The notes under the pieces are model-generated. The model did no database searches. It was given only the letters and a program-made list of their open reading frames with translations, and was not told the DNA's origin. From assembly GCF_017377715.1 (NCBI RefSeq), contig NZ_JAFVMF010000001.1, forward strand, positions 124,001 to 188,000: a DNA stretch of 64,000 nucleotides. The letters are read 5' to 3'. This document shows, in pieces, positions 36,726 to 46,504 of this stretch (positions within the stretch are counted from its first letter, which is position 1; each line of letters starts with the position of its first letter). Source of the stretch: Acetobacter sacchari. Lineage in GTDB: Bacteria > Pseudomonadota > Alphaproteobacteria > Acetobacterales > Acetobacteraceae. A program made the position numbers and the translations under genes.

Positions 36726-37535
36726 TCAGAGGGCGTCGCCAGCCCTCTCCAGCCACCAGACGGGGCCCTGTGAAATAGGCTCCGATACGTCCCGCAGGCG
36801 TGCCGACGCGACCTGCGGCGGCAACGGTTGCTCCCACATCAGGCGCCAGGGGCTGTGCTGGGTCGAAAGCAGTTTCTGGGTCAGCCGGTCGACCACATTG
36901 CGTTCGCTGAACTCAGCGCCTTTCCAGAAACTTCTGCCGCGAAGGAAATCTTCGGCGTAATCGCTCCATGATTCGTAGGTGCGCTGGACGTCACGGGCCA
37001 TGTCGAAAAGATATGGCCAGCATTCGTCTTCGCTCAGCCAGTCATGCAGTCGGCCGCCATAGACCAGCATGACGGCGCGGGCCGTGTCGAAGGCGAGGAA
37101 TTTGGCTTTCAGCATTCCGAGATGATCGCTGAGAAGCGCGTCGATCCGGTATAGTTCGGCGCGGGCGTCTTCGTCGTAATCAGCAGTTTTCCCCAGTTCC
37201 TTGCGCCGCTCAGCGATGTTCTGCAGAGGGCTGACGCTGTAATCGGTCAACCGGGCCATGTGTCCGACGCGATGTCCCTCCCGTCCCAGCCAGTTGAGTG
37301 TGGCGATCAGCGTCCGGCGATCCTGCACGCTCCAGAATGTCTTCATCCGGGCGGCGACGCGCGCCTTCAACGTGGCGGCCCCCGGCGCCTCGGGTTGTGT
37401 CAGCGCGTCCAGCGCATACCCTTCGCTCGCGACGAGCGGCGCTCCCATGGCGAGCGCCCATGCGCGTTGCGCGTTCTCCGGGTGACCGGTGGGAAGGGCG
37501 AAGCGCAGCTTCGGGGTCGCGGTTCTGAGCAGCAT
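36726..37535 (-). CDS. DUF1266 domain protein of HscC locus
   Basis: A 269-residue soluble protein matching DUF1266 (WSVQDRRTLIATLNWLGREGHR, then a mostly helical domain with FDTARAVMLVYGGRLHDWLS and CWPYLFDMARDVQRTYESWSDYAEDFLRGR). DUF1266 proteins (E. coli YbeU and YbeR) flank the hscC and djlC genes in enterobacteria, so the same gene partnership is seen here. The activity is unknown; it may be a client or cofactor of the Hsp70 system. It follows the J-like gene by 12 bases on the same strand. Confidence 0.85.
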   Translation of the reverse strand: MLLRTATPKLRFALPTGHPENAQRAWALAMGAPLVASEGYALDALTQPEAPGAATLKARVAARMKTFWSVQDRRTLIATLNWLGREGHRVGHMARLTDYSVSPLQNIAERRKELGKTADYDEDARAELYRIDALLSDHLGMLKAKFLAFDTARAVMLVYGGRLHDWLSEDECWPYLFDMARDVQRTYESWSDYAEDFLRGRSFWKGAEFSERNVVDRLTQKLLSTQHSPWRLMWEQPLPPQVASARLRDVSEPISQGPVWWLERAGDAL

Positions 37536-37547
37536 CGCGTTTTCCCG

Positions 37548-38879
37548 TCAGATCTCGTTGCTTACGAGATAGGTTCGCACTTCGGACAGCGTCCCGTCAC
37601 GAAATTTCAGCTGAACCGAGACGCTTTTCGCTGATGCAGGACCGCGAGCCGATAGCTCGGCCCCAGGCGCCAGCGGTTGCGGCCACTGGTCCTTGCCGCC
37701 CGCGGGCAGTGGAAAAAGAAGATTGGGCGCTTCCGTATCGAATCCATACCGCACTTCTGAAAGAGCGGCCCGATTGGCGACCAGCGTCGCAAACCAGACC
37801 GTTGTCCTGTCAAACCGACGTGTCACCGTGGTCCATCGCACGTTCTGGCGCTCGAGAGCCGCGCGAGCGCGCGCCGGTGCATCTACTGCAAAGGCAGCAG
37901 GAGGGGCGATGTTGGCGACGACGGTCGTATGCCGGGCCTCGGGTGCTCTGTGCAGCAGAAATGCGCCGAAAAATGATGAGGCGACAAGAAACACGCAGGC
38001 CGCCGCAGCGGCTATCGGTATCGGCGGAAGGACGAGGCGCCGCCGGTTCTCCAGAGAGCCTGCGGTAGTCTCGGCGTCGATCAGATGGCCGCGCCCGACA
38101 TTGAGGGGCGCTGCAAGCACCGGCGGCCCTTCCACGGCGGTTCGCAGAGCGGCAAGCGCCGCCGGCGAAAGGCGGCCATGTAGAAAGCGGCGGCGGTCCC
38201 AGGCGTCGCGCAACAGCGCTTGAGCGCGGGCGCGCTCTGCGCCATCCAGTCGCCCGCCAGACGGCAGCAGCTTCGACAGGTTCTCCGACGTGGCGAGCGC
38301 AATCGCGGCGGCCTGCCCATAAGGGTGGCGCTTTGGATCTTGGAGCAAGTCCAGCCAATCTTCCGCCTCGAGACGGTCGAGGAGCGCCCTGTGCCATTCG
38401 GGCTCACGTCGTGCGGGTAGCGATGCTGGGTCGCGCCAGTCGAAACGATCCGCAAGAGCGCGAATTAGTCCGGCTGAGATCGTCAGGAATGGGTGAAGCC
38501 GCCCGAACAACGCCCATTCGAGCCCGTCGCTCCGGCCGGGCCGGGGGGGGATGTCGCGAATGGTCTGCTCCAGCAACGCCATTGCAACCTGGGCATTGCC
38601 AGTTCGGCGTAAGGAGTCAAAACTCTCGAGAAATTCCTCGATCGGCGGTTCGCCGGGGAGTTTTTCGGGCTCAGGCGTTGCGTTCGGCAGGCGCGCGAGA
38701 ACGCAGGCGGACTCGTAAGCGGCGCGCAGAAGCTGGAACGCTTCCTGATCGTCTTCCGGGTTGGTTGATCGCAAAAGCCGGGCGTAGGCTCGCTTGATCG
38801 CCCGTTCGTCCCGGGTGGCGTCAATGCCAAGGATTGACCAGCAGTCGCGTCCGCCCGGCGCGTGTCGCTCGCCAGTCAC
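37548..38879 (-). CDS. J-domain-like membrane co-chaperone with degenerate HPD
   Basis: A 443-residue protein. The N-terminal J-like domain (residues 10-58) reads [20 protein letters not shown] and then [19 protein letters not shown]. The HPD tripeptide that normally stimulates Hsp70 ATPase is replaced by NPE (residues 40-42). A helical middle follows, then one membrane helix ([20 protein letters not shown], about residue 290) and a periplasmic C-terminal domain. It resembles DjlB/DjlC, the HscC partners, in position and plan. The start overlaps the hscC stop (ATGA). How it works with HPD altered is unclear. Confidence 0.82.
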   Translation of the reverse strand: MTGERHAPGGRDCWSILGIDATRDERAIKRAYARLLRSTNPEDDQEAFQLLRAAYESACVLARLPNATPEPEKLPGEPPIEEFLESFDSLRRTGNAQVAMALLEQTIRDIPPRPGRSDGLEWALFGRLHPFLTISAGLIRALADRFDWRDPASLPARREPEWHRALLDRLEAEDWLDLLQDPKRHPYGQAAAIALATSENLSKLLPSGGRLDGAERARAQALLRDAWDRRRFLHGRLSPAALAALRTAVEGPPVLAAPLNVGRGHLIDAETTAGSLENRRRLVLPPIPIAAAAACVFLVASSFFGAFLLHRAPEARHTTVVANIAPPAAFAVDAPARARAALERQNVRWTTVTRRFDRTTVWFATLVANRAALSEVRYGFDTEAPNLLFPLPAGGKDQWPQPLAPGAELSARGPASAKSVSVQLKFRDGTLSEVRTYLVSNEI

Positions 38880-40576
38880 AGGGGTGTCGCTGCGAGAGAT
38901 TCGAGCGCCGCTTTCAGCCGGTCCGCCGCGTCGTTGATCGACTGACGATCCTGCGCCGTCAAGGCGCGCTCGAACAGGCCGATTTCGGTCGCCAGAGACG
39001 CGCGCGTCGCGCCGAGCGTTTCTTCATAGAGCCTTTCCGCCCGTGCCAGCAGCAGGCGGGTTGGCACTTCCTCGCGCGGATGAATCTTGATCTCCGCCAA
39101 CGCCTCCAGCCGCTCCTCGATTTCTTCCTGGCTGAGAAGACCTGGGTTTTCCTCGATCACCAGCCGTTCGATCGACTGGGTTTCGACGTCCTGCGCAGTT
39201 ACTTCAAGAATGCCGTTTATGTCATAGGTGAAACGAACGTCGATGGCCTGCTGCGCCGCCGGGCGGGGCTGAAGCATCATCTGAAGCTTGCCGAGAAGAA
39301 TGTTGTCCTTGACCAGGCGACTCTCGCCCTGGAACACCCTGACCTCGACACCGCCCTGATAGTCCTTGGTCGGCGTTACGCGTTGCACGCGGCTTACGGG
39401 CACGACGGTGTTGCGTTCAATGATCGGCAACAATCGTCCGGCGGCGGAACCGGAGGCGCCGGTTTCAGAGACTTCGATGCCAAGGGTGTAGGGCGCGACG
39501 TCGGTCAGCACCACGTCGTCCAGCGCGGCGTCGCGCATTTTCAGGCCCGCCTGCACCGCGGCGCCGCAGGCCACCACTTCGTCCGGGTTGATCTGTTGCA
39601 ATGGAAACTGTCCGAACATGGTGGCGGCGAGGCTGCGCACGAGCTTCATGCGTGTCGCTCCGCCCACCAGCACGACGCGGCTGAGTTCCCTCGGCTGTAT
39701 GCGGCTGTCGCGCAAGGCGCGCTCCACAGGGCGGCGCAATTGTTCCAGCAGGGGGGCGGTGATGACCGCGAATTCGTTCGCCGTCAGGGTGGCGTCGAAA
39801 TTTCCGGCGTCGCTGCGAAGAGCAATCTCAACGGAACTCTCGGTGTTGAGCCGATGACGAGCCTGCTCCACAGCTGCCCGCAGCCGTGCGATTTCTACGA
39901 TCCCCGTGGCGGACAGCGGATCGGCCCGCCAGCCGGTCTCACCCCGAAACCAGCCGATCAGCGCGTCGTCGAAGTCCTCGCCGCCGAGGAAATTGTCCCC
40001 GGCCGTTGCGCGAACCTCCATGACGCCGTCGAACAGTTCGAGAACCGAAACATCGAACGTGCCGCCGCCAAGATCGAAGACGAGGATGCTCCCGTCCTCC
40101 TCCTGCTCCTGCAGCCCGTAGGCAAGGGCGGCCGCAGTCGGTTCGTTGAGCAGGCGTTCGACCTTCAAACCTGCGAGCCTTCCTGCGGCCCGCGTTGCGT
40201 TGCGTTGCGTGTCGTTGAAATACGCGGGCACGGTGATGACTGCCTCGGTCACCCGCTCGCCCAGAAAAGCCTCCGCATCGGCTTTCAGGGAGCGGAGAAC
40301 AAAAGACGACAGTTCCTCCGGGCGGAATGTCTGTCCGCCAAGCGTCACCGTGCGTGCCGTTCCCATGATGCGCTTGAACGCCGCAGCGGTGCGGTCGGGA
40401 TGCGTCGTCAACCGTTCGCGCGCGGTCTGCCCGACCAGTATCTCACCGTTCCTGTCGACGCTGACGACCGATGGCGTAAGATGGCCGCCATGCGCCTGAG
40501 GCACGAGCACAGGCCTGCCGTCCTTCCAGACGCTGGCCAGGCTGTTGGTCGTTCCGAGGTCTATCCCGATAATCAC
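38876..40576 (-). CDS. hscC: Hsp70-family chaperone HscC
   Basis: A 566-residue Hsp70 of the short HscC type (DnaK is about 630). The ATPase domain has [60 protein letters not shown] and [14 protein letters not shown]. The substrate-binding domain has the strand region [16 protein letters not shown] and [12 protein letters not shown], and the lid is shorter than in DnaK. It is the first gene of an operon with a J-like protein and a DUF1266 protein, the E. coli hscC arrangement. HscC is a specialised chaperone, linked to sigma-70 inhibition and stress in E. coli (established for E. coli only). Confidence 0.93.
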   Translation of the reverse strand: MIIGIDLGTTNSLASVWKDGRPVLVPQAHGGHLTPSVVSVDRNGEILVGQTARERLTTHPDRTAAAFKRIMGTARTVTLGGQTFRPEELSSFVLRSLKADAEAFLGERVTEAVITVPAYFNDTQRNATRAAGRLAGLKVERLLNEPTAAALAYGLQEQEEDGSILVFDLGGGTFDVSVLELFDGVMEVRATAGDNFLGGEDFDDALIGWFRGETGWRADPLSATGIVEIARLRAAVEQARHRLNTESSVEIALRSDAGNFDATLTANEFAVITAPLLEQLRRPVERALRDSRIQPRELSRVVLVGGATRMKLVRSLAATMFGQFPLQQINPDEVVACGAAVQAGLKMRDAALDDVVLTDVAPYTLGIEVSETGASGSAAGRLLPIIERNTVVPVSRVQRVTPTKDYQGGVEVRVFQGESRLVKDNILLGKLQMMLQPRPAAQQAIDVRFTYDINGILEVTAQDVETQSIERLVIEENPGLLSQEEIEERLEALAEIKIHPREEVPTRLLLARAERLYEETLGATRASLATEIGLFERALTAQDRQSINDAADRLKAALESLAATPL

Positions 40577-40867
40577 CGTGTGCTCTTCAGCAATGAATCG
40601 CGAACCCGGCCGTTCGTCATGATTGTTTTGACCGGAAGAGGCTATAACTCAAGCATCCGCTGTGCACTTTGACAACCGTTCTACCCACGACTCAAACCGG
40701 TCGCTTGCAGGGCGTCCGGCGCAACATTTCGATTCGGCTGTTCGTCTGAAGAAACGCCGCCGCCACGCATCCTCATATGCCCTAACGCGGATACGGTGGC
40801 GGCAGTTGCCTGCTTGCTACGTGTGCTCAGCAACACATTTTGTGAGCAATCGTTCGTGTGTCGACGA

Positions 40868-41671
40868 TCACGCGGAGAACTGTTCGGTGATGATGCGTTC
40901 GGAGAGATTCTGCCCCGGGTCGAACAGCACCGTTGCGGATTGTTCGCGATTTTCTCGCACCGTCACCGAGACGACGTCACGCACCTCGGTAAAATCCGCC
41001 ACGGCCGCCACCGGCCGTTTTTCCGCCTCAAGCACCGTGAACGTGACCTCCGCCGTCGACGGCAGAAGCGCTCCACGCCATCGCCTGGGCCGGAAGGCGC
41101 TGATCGGCGTGAGGGGCAGCAGGTTGCCCGACAGCGGGACGATGGGGCCGTGCGCCGAAAGATTGTAGGCTGTTGAGCCCGCGGGCGTGGAGACCAGCAC
41201 GCCGTCGCAGATCAGTTCCGGCATACGTTCGCGCCCGTCGATGTCGATGCGGATCTTGGCTGCCTGCCGCGTTTGCCGGAACAGGAAGACATCGTTCAGC
41301 GCATAGGCCTCGTGCTCGGTTCCATCGGCGCAGACCGCACGCATGATGAGCGGGTGCAACATTGCAAGCTGGGCGACGGACAGACGAGCCGGAAGATCAT
41401 CTTCGTCGAACGGATTCATCAGAAAGCCGACCGACCCGCAGTTCATGCCGTAAACAGGGATGCACCGCCCGGTCGCCCGCCGCAGCGTCTCCAGCATGAA
41501 GCCGTCGCCGCCAAGGCAGATCACCGCCTCCGCATCGTCAAACGCGCAATCACCGTAGCGATCGACAAGGCGCTGATAGGCCTCCTGCGCGACAGGCGTC
41601 TGCGTCGCCAGAAAACAGAGCCGGGTCGGGGGATCTCGCAGAATAGGAAAGGCGGATGGGTCGAGGCTCAT
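40868..41671 (-). CDS. nadK: NAD kinase
   Basis: A 267-residue NAD kinase, phosphorylating NAD to NADP. The ATP-site motif [14 protein letters not shown], the [12 protein letters not shown] segment, LNDVFLFR and the [26 protein letters not shown] region (zinc/NAD binding) are present. The short length fits the alphaproteobacterial NadK form. It lies 70 bases downstream of the Tam41-like gene on the same strand; the fold is that of the diacylglycerol/lipid kinase superfamily, also seen two genes upstream. No regulatory element was noticed. Confidence 0.95.
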   Translation of the reverse strand: MSLDPSAFPILRDPPTRLCFLATQTPVAQEAYQRLVDRYGDCAFDDAEAVICLGGDGFMLETLRRATGRCIPVYGMNCGSVGFLMNPFDEDDLPARLSVAQLAMLHPLIMRAVCADGTEHEAYALNDVFLFRQTRQAAKIRIDIDGRERMPELICDGVLVSTPAGSTAYNLSAHGPIVPLSGNLLPLTPISAFRPRRWRGALLPSTAEVTFTVLEAEKRPVAAVADFTEVRDVVSVTVRENREQSATVLFDPGQNLSERIITEQFSA

Positions 41672-41741
41672 TGCGCTGAGTCTACCTGTATTGCGGCGTC
41701 GGGGCCATCGGCGTGCGGAGGACGCCCCGCACCATCGTAAT

Positions 41742-42782
41742 TCAAGCCTTGCGGCGGAAAACGCCCGCGCGCATCAGCCTGCTCACGATCCCCGGCGCGG
41801 CCAGCAACGGGTGGCGTTCGGCGAATGGCGTCAGCGTCAGCGCTACGCCAGTGTGGCGCGATATCTTCCAGACCAGATATCTGGCTCCGCCCGCAAAGGT
41901 GAAAGACGCCTTGATCAGCCGTGCGACGTTTAGCGGCCGGCCCATTCCGGCCCGGACGCGCCAGCGGCGAGACGCGGGGACGCGCATGGTCGTCGGCAGG
42001 CCGGGATCGAGCATTGCCCCGTCCGCCGAAGCAGGCAGATTTCCGGCCAGCCAGCACAGCGGCAGCAGCCTGCGGTACCGCGCTTCCGCCCCGCCAAGCA
42101 GGCTGGCCGGGCGCCGCGACGATTCCACTCGCAATTCCGCTGCGTAGGTGCGTTCGAACAGCCCGAGCCAATACTGCTCCGCATCTCCGCGTTCCGGCCC
42201 GAGTTTTGCAGCCCAAAGGGCCGCCGTGGCGACGGCCCGCACCACGCAACGCAGAATCGCGTCGGCCGCCGTCGTGTCCCTGACCCAGACAAGGCGCGCG
42301 GGTTGCGAAAAACGCGCCCAAACCGTCGTGTCGAAGGCGTCCGGGCGCGTCAGGCGGCGGAACTGCGCCAGAGACAGGATAGCGACTTTGGCGCGCATCA
42401 CGCGCCCGTCGATTGATCGCTCGTGATATTCGACGTTTGGCGGCAGTAGGGCATTTGCGATGCGCGCGACGCGTCCGCGCGGCCAGTCGCGCTGACGCTC
42501 CACGATCACGTAAAAATCCAGCACGCTGTCAGAAAGGTCAGCGTCGTCCGCCCCGGAACTGGATCCGGCAGTTGCGCCAGAGTCCTGTTCCGGGGGTGTA
42601 TTGTCGAGTAAACGGGCTGCGGACCCATAGAACAGCACGCCCAGCGGCCGCGCCGCACCGACGATCGCGGCGGCGAAACGTGCGACCGATGGCGGTGTGG
42701 GCCGCGTCAGCTCCGTCACCAACGTATCCGCAACAGCGCCAGCTGCGCTCAATGACAAGCCGGCGCGGGTGGAGTTGATCAT
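41742..42782 (-). CDS. Tam41-like nucleotidyltransferase, candidate CDP-diacylglycerol synthase
   Basis: A 346-residue protein resembling Tam41 (Mmp37), the mitochondrial CDP-diacylglycerol synthase. Shared features: the nucleotidyltransferase loop [11 protein letters not shown] (Gly 53, Ser 54), an acidic strand VLDFYVIV (Asp 89), then [20 protein letters not shown] and the [13 protein letters not shown] segment, which parallels the YFNT...KYGVI...LYxAGRxxKP pattern of Tam41. It lacks the many helices of CdsA. Tam41 proteins make CDP-diacylglycerol from CTP and phosphatidic acid. The upstream gene is a lipid kinase that could supply phosphatidic acid. Assignment is by motif reading; the second metal-binding Asp is not clear. 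Confidence 0.65.
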   Translation of the reverse strand: MINSTRAGLSLSAAGAVADTLVTELTRPTPPSVARFAAAIVGAARPLGVLFYGSAARLLDNTPPEQDSGATAGSSSGADDADLSDSVLDFYVIVERQRDWPRGRVARIANALLPPNVEYHERSIDGRVMRAKVAILSLAQFRRLTRPDAFDTTVWARFSQPARLVWVRDTTAADAILRCVVRAVATAALWAAKLGPERGDAEQYWLGLFERTYAAELRVESSRRPASLLGGAEARYRRLLPLCWLAGNLPASADGAMLDPGLPTTMRVPASRRWRVRAGMGRPLNVARLIKASFTFAGGARYLVWKISRHTGVALTLTPFAERHPLLAAPGIVSRLMRAGVFRRKA

Positions 42783-42913
42783 GGAAAGACCCTGCTTCTG
42801 GATTGTCGTGTTTCCCGGACCTCAAGCCCGACGATAACGCCTGTGAGTCGTCTGAGGCGGCGCAAACGCGTTAAGGGCGACGCAATTGAGAGCCGCCTTC
42901 ATAGTCCGTTCGC

Positions 42914-43894
42914 TCAGGCGTTGACGAAAGCGATGCCCGGCCCTTGTGCGAGCAGGATGCAGCCATCCGGACCTGTGTCCAGCTCTTCGCCGTCGAGCAC
43001 GAGCCGATCGCGCGTCTCGATCCGGACCGACCCTGCCTGACCGCTGCGGTAGGTTGATGATGACCGGAGCCAGCCGGGCTTCTCGCGGCGCATGAGCGAT
43101 GCGAGGGCGCGGGGCAGTTTTTTCGGATTGGCGAGAATATCGAGGTAGAAGAAACCGCCGTTCGCAGGCGTCGCGTTGTTCCAGAACGGCCATATGCCGT
43201 GGCCCAGTCGGTGCAGGGCGGAGCAGAGAAACAGAAATCGGGCGGCGTCTTCCGGCGCGTCCTCGTCGATCGCCAGCGACATCACTTCACCGTTCATCCA
43301 GCGACGCCGGGTCTCCTTTCGGAGCAACTGGCGCACTGCCCAGATCACCGTCGCCAGCACCGCCATGTCATGAGAGTAACGATTGAGGATCGCAGGCTGA
43401 TGGGCCAGTTCGATCCCGCGCGTGAAAGCTGCCAGGCCGCAGAACATTCCTGCGATCGGCGCGCGGTTCGAACCCGGCCAGGACACCAGGATGGGGCGTC
43501 GGGTCTGCGTGTTGGAGAACAGCGTGCCGTTCCGCTCGCGCTCGAGCAGCGTCGTCAGCGCGGCGACGCCGCGATTCTTCAGACCGACGTCCTCGGCGAT
43601 CAGATTCGTGTTTCCGGACGGCAGAATCGCGAGGGTGGGCAGCTCGCCGGGAGGATAGACGGCGATAATGGCGCTCATCACGTCGCTGACCGTGCCGTCG
43701 CCGCCGTTCACGACGATGCAGCGAACGCCCTGAGCGGCCAGCGCCTTGATCTCCGTGAACAGCTCGTCCCGGTCGGACGGGGTGAGGAACATCGGACCGA
43801 GCTGACGCGCAGCTTCCCGTTCGAACTCGCCGTCGCCGTCGCGCGCGTTGCGGCGGCTCCGCGGGTTATGAATCAGGGCGAGGCGTGACGTCAC
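42914..43894 (-). CDS. Diacylglycerol kinase-family lipid kinase
   Basis: A 326-residue cytosolic or membrane-associated lipid kinase. It has the DAGK/YegS catalytic motif VNGGDGTVSDVMSAI, the second motif LPSGNTNLIAEDV and a C-terminal domain with LVLDGEELDTGPDG. Such kinases phosphorylate diacylglycerol, ceramide or other lipid alcohols with ATP; the substrate cannot be read from the motifs. It is 131 bases upstream of the Tam41-like gene and divergent from the metallophosphoesterase/LptFG operon. Together they suggest a phospholipid or sphingolipid step. Confidence 0.88.
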   Translation of the reverse strand: MTSRLALIHNPRSRRNARDGDGEFEREAARQLGPMFLTPSDRDELFTEIKALAAQGVRCIVVNGGDGTVSDVMSAIIAVYPPGELPTLAILPSGNTNLIAEDVGLKNRGVAALTTLLERERNGTLFSNTQTRRPILVSWPGSNRAPIAGMFCGLAAFTRGIELAHQPAILNRYSHDMAVLATVIWAVRQLLRKETRRRWMNGEVMSLAIDEDAPEDAARFLFLCSALHRLGHGIWPFWNNATPANGGFFYLDILANPKKLPRALASLMRREKPGWLRSSSTYRSGQAGSVRIETRDRLVLDGEELDTGPDGCILLAQGPGIAFVNA

Positions 43895-44210
43895 TGGATA
43901 TTCCGCAAATCTTGCTCGTCGTGCGAGGCGTCGTGAGGGGACGTCTCAGTGTCGGGGCAGGCGGGTCTCCCCGGCTGGTCGGCTGATATAGACAGGCTGG
44001 CCGCAATTGTCACACGCCGTCCGTCCCGCTAATTCTCCGCCAGCTGTCGTGCGCTGCGGCGATACGTGCTCCGCACTTGATCCGTTGGCGAGTTTAAGGG
44101 ATCGATGGCGGTGTTGACGTCCTGCGGCCGGACGAAAACCCGGAACGTATGCTAGTGTGCGTGGACCGTGCTTCGACCCGCTATAAAAGCGCTTCGGGGA
44201 ACAGGGTCGC
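43895..44210. other. Divergent promoter region of lipid locus
   Basis: About 315 bases between the lipid kinase (minus) and the metallophosphoesterase (plus). Both starts face away from it, so it should hold both promoters. No clear operator was found. Confidence 0.4.
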
Positions 44211-45209
44211 ATGAAGAGGTCAGGAAACACCGCTTTGTCAGCCGTTCTGGCGCATCTCTCCGATCCGCATCTGCCGTTACGGACATATCCCGGCGTACGT
44301 GAATTGATGAGCAAGCGCGCCCTGAGCCTGCTGTCGTGGGGGTTGCGCAGACGGTTCGTACACCGCGAAGGACCGCTGGCCGCCGTGCTGGCGGATATCG
44401 AGGCGAGCGCGGTCGACGCTCTGGCCGTGACCGGCGACCTGACCAATCTGGGCACGGGGTCCGAATTTCGCGCCGCCGCGGCATGGCTGCGACGCTTCGA
44501 CCGACCTGTCGCGGTCATCCCGGGCAATCATGATGCGATGGCGCCGATTGCATGGAATGAGGGGCCGGGTTTGTGGGCGGATCTGGGAGGCATGGCCGAT
44601 CCCGGCGAACCAGCCGTCATGACGGTCGGCCGCGTGGCGCTGGTCGGCATCAACTCCGCTATTCCGACTCCGCCCTTTATGGCCGGAGGACGAATCGGCC
44701 GGGATCAGGCGGAGCGGCTGATCGCGACATTGCACCGTCTTCGGACCGAGGGGTTGTGCCGGATCGTGATGATCCACCATCCGCCGCGCCCCGGTCTGGT
44801 GGTTCCGCGCAAGGCTTTGTGGGATGCGGGGATGTTCGCGGAGGCGATAGCGGAGGCGGGGGCGGAGCTTGTGCTGCACGGCCACTCTCATCGCGGCACC
44901 GACAGCGTCGTGCCCGGTTCCGACACGCCGCTGATCGGCGTAACGTCGGCGTCGCATAGCCCCGGTAGGCTGGATCGGGCGGCTGGCTGGAATCGGATCG
45001 TCGTCGAGCCAGTGGAGCGTCGCGCCGATGTCTCGGGCGTCGCTGACGCGTCGCTCCCAAGCGGTCGGCCTGCGTCTTCTCCTGCCGGTTCGGGTCTCGC
45101 CGCATGGCGGATTGGCGTGGAGCGACGGAGACTTGGGACCGACGGCCAGCTTCACGTGCTGCCCCTTCTTGAATTTCTTCGCCCATGCGTCGAAAGCGGC
45201 ATATCGTGA
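44211..45209 (+). CDS. Calcineurin-type metallophosphoesterase
   Basis: A 332-residue metallophosphoesterase. All five family blocks are visible: LAHLSDPHLP (metal site 1), VTGDLTNLG, IPGNHDA, MIHHPPRP and LHGHSHRG. These bind a dinuclear metal centre that hydrolyses phosphate mono- or diesters. The substrate is unknown; LpxH-like (UDP-diacylglucosamine), lipid phosphate or cyclic nucleotide are possible. A basic, Pro-rich C-terminus of about 60 residues follows the domain. The stop overlaps the GTG of lptF (GTGA), and the operon continues through lptG and two more genes, so a lipid or envelope role is favoured. Confidence 0.9.
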   Translation: MKRSGNTALSAVLAHLSDPHLPLRTYPGVRELMSKRALSLLSWGLRRRFVHREGPLAAVLADIEASAVDALAVTGDLTNLGTGSEFRAAAAWLRRFDRPVAVIPGNHDAMAPIAWNEGPGLWADLGGMADPGEPAVMTVGRVALVGINSAIPTPPFMAGGRIGRDQAERLIATLHRLRTEGLCRIVMIHHPPRPGLVVPRKALWDAGMFAEAIAEAGAELVLHGHSHRGTDSVVPGSDTPLIGVTSASHSPGRLDRAAGWNRIVVEPVERRADVSGVADASLPSGRPASSPAGSGLAAWRIGVERRRLGTDGQLHVLPLLEFLRPCVESGIS

Positions 45210-46504
45210 CGCGCCAATCGCGTCTTTACGAGCCGCCTTTCGCGCGCGTTCCAGCGCTGATCCGTCCGAACACGCTCGATTCATACCTGCTCGCACAGGC
45301 CGTGCCTCCGTTCACGATCGCCTTGTCGGTCGTGCTTATCGCGTTATTGCTGGAGCGTTTGCTGGTCCTGCTGAACCTTCTGGCGGCGGAGGCGAGCCCG
45401 TTCTCGACGCTGCTTCGGCTGCTCGCCGATCTGTTGCCCCACTATATGGGACTGGCGCTTCCCGCTGCGCTTTGCGTGTCGATCTTCGCAGTCGTGCGCC
45501 GGATGAGCGACACGAACGAACTCGACTCCCTGATGAGCAGCGGCGTATCGCTCCTGCGTGTCTGTCGCCCGTTCGCCGTCGCGGGGGCTGCGCTCGGGGT
45601 GATGTCCATGTTGCTCTACGGCTATATCCAGCCGCACGCGCGGTACCAGTTCCGGGAGGGGTTCTATCTGGCCAGCCACGCGGGATGGGCGCCCGTGTTG
45701 CAGCCGGGCGTCTTCGCAACGCCGTCTCCCACCATTTCGTTGAGAGCCGATGGCGTCAGTCACGACGGCACGGATCTGACAGGCGTGTTCATCCGCGATA
45801 CGGGCGACGGGCGTGAGCGTGATATCGTCGCGAAGCGCGGCCACGTCCGCGTAAACACGGCGAAGGCCGAAGCCCAGATCGATCTGACGGATGGCTCCAT
45901 CCTGACCATCCCGCCAAAAGGCGAGCCGAGCGTCACATATTTCGATCACGCGACCCGCCTGATCAGTCATGCCCAGCAATCGCAGTTCCGCAATCGAGGC
46001 GATGACGAGCGTGAGTTGACGTCGGGCGAGCTGTCGCGGGAGTTGCATCGTGACGCCCGCGCCGCCAGGGGCCTCGTGGACACAGTCCCGCCGCCATCCG
46101 CTTCACAGCAACAGTTCGCTTCGGAAGACATCCCGCCGCAAAGCCTGCGGGCGGAGCTGAATTTCCGACTGGCTCGCAGCCTGTCCATTCCCTTCATCCC
46201 GATCCTCGCCGCCTCGCTGGCCGTCCTTGGCAAACGCAAGCGGGGCAGCGCCGGGCTGGCCGTCGCGGTCGTCATCCTTGTGACGTATGACCACGCGCTG
46301 CAATTCGGAGAAAGTCTGGTGGCGACGGGACGCAACTCGCCGCTCCTCGTCATCTGGGCGCCGACGCTTCTGTTCTGTGGCGCCTGCACGGCGTTGATTC
46401 TGGCGCGGGCGGACATGATCGCGCCGGCGAATCTTCGGGCGGCCCTGCAGGACGTCGCCCGGATGCGTCTATTCCGACGACGGTTGTCGGGCGAGGCTCG
46501 ATGA
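45206..46504 (+). CDS. lptF: LptF-type lipid export permease
   Basis: A 432-residue inner-membrane permease of the YjgP/YjgQ (LptF) family. In LPS export LptFG and LptB extract lipid from the inner membrane. The N-terminal helices include FTIALSVVLIALLLERLLVL and the LPHYMGLALPAALCVSIF pair; a periplasmic jellyroll follows (about residues 120-270), and three C-terminal helices close it (LSIPFIPILAASLAV). The GTG at 45206 was chosen for the GTGA overlap with the upstream gene; ATG 45185 is an alternative. No lptD, surA or pdxA follows, unlike the usual alphaproteobacterial lptFG context. Confidence 0.88.
   Translation: MTRQSRLYEPPFARVPALIRPNTLDSYLLAQAVPPFTIALSVVLIALLLERLLVLLNLLAAEASPFSTLLRLLADLLPHYMGLALPAALCVSIFAVVRRMSDTNELDSLMSSGVSLLRVCRPFAVAGAALGVMSMLLYGYIQPHARYQFREGFYLASHAGWAPVLQPGVFATPSPTISLRADGVSHDGTDLTGVFIRDTGDGRERDIVAKRGHVRVNTAKAEAQIDLTDGSILTIPPKGEPSVTYFDHATRLISHAQQSQFRNRGDDERELTSGELSRELHRDARAARGLVDTVPPPSASQQQFASEDIPPQSLRAELNFRLARSLSIPFIPILAASLAVLGKRKRGSAGLAVAVVILVTYDHALQFGESLVATGRNSPLLVIWAPTLLFCGACTALILARADMIAPANLRAALQDVARMRLFRRRLSGEAR

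Noticed and set aside
38834..40672. Long 612-residue open frame antisense to hscC
   Set aside because: High-GC codon mirror of hscC; the translation resembles no protein and hscC is unmistakable.
40759..40803. 8-bp inverted repeat GCCGCCAC/GTGGCGGC upstream of hscC
   Set aside because: Short, GC-rich, with a 29-base spacer, so likely chance in this base composition.
43457..43475. tRNA-like GGTTCGAACC motif
   Set aside because: It lies within the lipid kinase coding sequence, and no cloverleaf can be built around it.
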